DNA of 6,535 bases from Candidatus Roizmanbacteria bacterium CG_4_9_14_0_2_um_filter_39_13 (GTDB lineage Bacteria > Patescibacteriota > Microgenomatia > UBA1406 > GWC2-37-13). The position numbers and the translations under genes are program-made. Location of the stretch: assembly GCA_002788865.1 (NCBI GenBank), contig PFSC01000155.1, forward strand, positions 1 through 6,535. Reading direction: 5' to 3'. Within the stretch, counting starts at the first letter, position 1; each line of letters begins with the position of its first letter. The notes below the pieces were generated by a model, which searched no databases, was not told the DNA's origin, and was given only the letters and a program-made list of their open reading frames with translations. Below, piece after piece: positions 4,942 to 6,535 of this stretch.

Positions 4942-5841
4942 ATCCCAAGAATATACACCACGAGGGTCAACACCTGGAATAATTTCTTGCATTTTATCAA
5001 CCAATCCTGCAGTAGTTACCATAATCGCATCAGCAACGGTCACATCTCCTCTTGATCGATCCACCCATTGTAATTGTTGTGCAAGAGTTTCAGCTTCAGC
5101 ATAACTCATCAACGGCCCTGCAATAATGGAAGTTGGGGCAGATAGATTGAGACCTGAAAGTCCGCTACGGTCAGCTTTCTGGATGGAGTGTGCTCCTTGA
5201 GTAAGAAGGGTCCAAATCTTTATATCGCGCTTTTTTGATGGCTTGCCAATCACATTTACTGCAGGCTCTGCAAACTGCATTCCTCCGGATTTTCCTCGGT
5301 GACCCTCAAAGCTTATAGGGAGCATGCTAGCATCTTTTTCTAGAAACTTTCGCGATGTACGAAGAGATGAAGTACTAATTGTGCTTGCTTCGTCCTGTAA
5401 TTCTGTAGGAATGGGCTGAGCATATGTTGGATCAAACATATATGGTTGAAATACGGGGAAGCGACTAAAATGATAGTATTGTTCGAGATATGCAGATCCA
5501 TGCATCAGTGGACCCATGTTGCCAATCCCAAATTTTTCTACGAGATCGGGGTGAAACTTGGCTGAAGATATCCAAGCCATTAGGTGATCTTTGGATACAT
5601 AATGACGAAGAAACAGAGAGATAATAAAGGGGTCAAGTGCTGTGGTATGGGGTGCAAAATTTACGATTACCGAACCACCACATGCGAGATGTCGTTGGGT
5701 CGCATGAATACCTCCACATTCATCATGCACTTCAAGATTCTTCCTCAACGCTCTTTCGATCGGGGGAATAATGGGTTTTACAAGTCCATGGAAACGGTTG
5801 AATACTGCATTGACGGGGTTAAACGACAACTTTCCAGCCAT
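4921..5841 (-). CDS. PlsC-like phospholipid/glycerol acyltransferase
   Basis: The 306-residue protein (from the ATG at 5841) shows the LPLAT/PlsC pattern. VIVNFAPHTTALDP contains the catalytic HX4D box (His65, Asp70). ISFEGHRGKSG (177-186) matches the FPEGTRSRSG block with Glu179, Gly180 and Arg182 kept, and APTSIIAGPLM (235-245) fits the last conserved block. The family transfers acyl chains from acyl-ACP or acyl-CoA to glycerolphosphate-type acceptors at the membrane face. No clear transmembrane helix is seen, so it may be peripheral. The EGTR to EGHR change and the long C-terminus mark it as divergent; the acceptor is unknown. A TTG two codons upstream (5847) is an alternative start. It ends one base from the stop of the KAS III-like gene, which suggests a related acyl-chain role. 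Confidence 0.75.
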   Translation of the reverse strand: MAGKLSFNPVNAVFNRFHGLVKPIIPPIERALRKNLEVHDECGGIHATQRHLACGGSVIVNFAPHTTALDPFIISLFLRHYVSKDHLMAWISSAKFHPDLVEKFGIGNMGPLMHGSAYLEQYYHFSRFPVFQPYMFDPTYAQPIPTELQDEASTISTSSLRTSRKFLEKDASMLPISFEGHRGKSGGMQFAEPAVNVIGKPSKKRDIKIWTLLTQGAHSIQKADRSGLSGLNLSAPTSIIAGPLMSYAEAETLAQQLQWVDRSRGDVTVADAIMVTTAGLVDKMQEIIPGVDPRGVYSWDKITFKS

Positions 5842-5855
5842 ATTCAATAGTAATT

Positions 5856-5903
5856 ACTATATTATTTGCATATTATACTATAGCCAATATATTATATACT
5901 ATA
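5856..5903 (-). promoter_or_regulatory. AT-rich promoter region of the PlsC-like gene with direct repeats
   Basis: On the minus strand TATAAT (5877-5872) and TATAGT (5861-5856) are -10 candidates. The first would give a leader of about 24 bases before the ATG at 5841; the second would start transcription next to the TTG at 5847. No Shine-Dalgarno is present. TATTATACTATA (5871-5882) is nearly repeated at 5890-5903, which may be a binding site or a duplicated promoter. Confidence 0.4.
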
Positions 5904-5951
5904 AGTTATGAGAGTAGATAGTCCATGTTTTTTTGCTCAAATGCAGTAGGA

Positions 5952-5984
5952 TCCAGTCTGGATTCCCGTTTTCACGGGAATGAC
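5952..5984. repeat. Hairpin repeat of the GGATTCCCG..CGGGAATGACA type
   Basis: ATTCCCGT (5962-5969) and ACGGGAAT (5974-5981) pair perfectly around TTTC, flanked by CCAGTCTGG and GACA. Repeats of this sort are widespread between bacterial genes (family knowledge). It forms part of the second repeat island, next to the 6003-6026 palindrome. It is followed by ATTGTT on the plus strand, so a terminator role for either neighbour is not supported. Confidence 0.6.
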
Positions 5985-6002
5985 AATTGTTCAACGCAGA
6001 AC

Positions 6003-6042
6003 ACCTGCCTGCCGCGGCAGGCAGGTCGGGGAATTAGACCCT
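6003..6042. repeat. Perfect 24-bp GC palindrome plus repeat box
   Basis: ACCTGCCTGCCG (6003-6014) is followed at once by its exact reverse complement (6015-6026), a loop-free 12+12 palindrome. It overlaps the box GTCGGGGAATTAGACCCT (6025-6042), the reverse complement of 213-230 with one difference. It lies just past the stop of the minus-strand PLP gene and could block transcription, but no T-run is present. Confidence 0.65.
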
Positions 6043-6049
6043 GGTTCGA

Positions 6050-6535
6050 TTAGACCTTCTCAAAAGCCTGCTTCAGATCATCTATGATATCTTCAGCATC
6101 CTCAAGACCGACAGATATTCGAATTAATGCGTCGTTGATTCCTGAATTTTTACGCTCTTCAAGTGTCAGTTCTGAATGGGTCATTGAGGCAGGATGTTCA
6201 ATCAGGCTTTCAACACAACCAAGCGAAACAGCAAGAGTGACGAGTTCAACATGATTTACCAGTTTTTCACCTGCCTTGTACCCACCTTTGATAACAAATG
6301 ACAAGACGCTTCCTGTCCCATACATCTGTTTTTTGACCAGCGCGCGCTGTGGGTGGGAATCAAGCCCAGGGAAAAAAACGCGCTCGACCCGAGGATATGA
6401 TTCGAGAAACTCTGCAACCTTCAATGCATTTTTTTCTTGCTGTCTGATGCGTACCTCAAGGGTTGAAATTCCACGAATGATCAAGTAAGCAGTAAACGGC
6501 GACATAGTAGGTCCATAGAAAATATAGCTTTGGGC
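6050..6535 (-). CDS. Cys/Met-metabolism PLP-dependent enzyme (cystathionine gamma-lyase/synthase or methionine gamma-lyase), 3' part
   Basis: The frame is open to the window edge (first codon 6535-6533) and gives 161 C-terminal residues of an enzyme usually about 380-400 long. The start of the visible part, YGPTMSPFTAYLIIRGISTL, matches the family region lspfdawLllRGlkTL. SLGCVESLIEHPASMTHS and IRISVGLEDAEDIIDDLKQA are near-diagnostic of the AspC-fold Cys/Met family. The Arg of LIRISVGLED is expected to bind the substrate carboxylate. The PLP lysine lies outside the window, so activity and subclass cannot be decided: gamma-lyase, gamma-synthase and O-acetylhomoserine sulfhydrylase remain possible. 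The ATG at 6505 is internal, not the start. The gene ends in GGTCTAA right beside the repeat island. Confidence 0.9.
   Translation of the reverse strand, partial: AQSYIFYGPTMSPFTAYLIIRGISTLEVRIRQQEKNALKVAEFLESYPRVERVFFPGLDSHPQRALVKKQMYGTGSVLSFVIKGGYKAGEKLVNHVELVTLAVSLGCVESLIEHPASMTHSELTLEERKNSGINDALIRISVGLEDAEDIIDDLKQAFEKV

Noticed and set aside
914..5841. Alternative genetic code with UGA read as glycine
   Set aside because: TGA ends the cyclase and the acyltransferase at family-typical C-termini, and no in-frame TGA is needed in any gene.
5584..5850. Plus-strand frame of 88 codons opposite the acyltransferase
   Set aside because: It is a mirror of the PlsC-like gene, whose HX4D and EGHR motifs make the minus strand the real coding strand.
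5908..5946. ATG with a TATACT box 7 bases upstream, 12 codons then TAG
   Set aside because: The geometry resembles the leaderless starts, but 12 codons with no family likeness in an AT-rich tract is probably chance.

Overview
The window looks like a piece of a small, AT-rich bacterial genome, most likely from the Candidate Phyla Radiation (Patescibacteria/Parcubacteria type). This placement is an inference. It rests on divergent but recognisable enzymes, GC-rich hairpin repeats scattered between AT-rich genes, almost no Shine-Dalgarno sequences, and several decayed genes. TGA is used as a stop and tryptophan is TGG, so the recoded UGA=Gly code of Gracilibacteria and Absconditabacteria is not supported. 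No tRNA, rRNA or CRISPR array was seen.

Layout, left to right. Positions 1-345 form an island of short inverted repeats. The last hairpin abuts the C-terminal half of an MFS transporter whose 5' half is missing (to 871). Next come a complete metal-dependent cyclase/kynurenine-formamidase-like gene (914-1528) and a type II toxin-antitoxin operon (Phd/YefM-like antitoxin, RelE/YafQ-like toxin, 1607-2206). Positions 2207-2660 hold no intact gene: they contain an internally deleted MFS gene that keeps its promoter, first transmembrane helix and last helix. A short-chain dehydrogenase lies on the minus strand (2661-3413). A 234-base divergent spacer leads to a 423-residue ketoacyl-ACP-synthase-III-like protein on the plus strand (3648-4919). 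This meets a PlsC-like acyltransferase on the minus strand (4921-5841) tail to tail, with one base between their stop codons. A second repeat island (about 5952-6042) precedes the 3' end of a Cys/Met-metabolism PLP enzyme on the minus strand (6050 to the window edge).

Two themes stand out. First, four starts (cyclase, the MFS remnant, SDR, KAS III-like) each have an extended -10 box (TGnTAtaaT type) 6-7 bases before ATG and no Shine-Dalgarno, which predicts leaderless mRNAs. Second, the KAS III-like enzyme and the PlsC-like enzyme are both acyl-chain enzymes in a tight convergent pair. They could form an unusual acyl-transfer or lipid-tailoring pair in an organism whose relatives often lack standard fatty-acid synthesis. 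That functional link is inference only.
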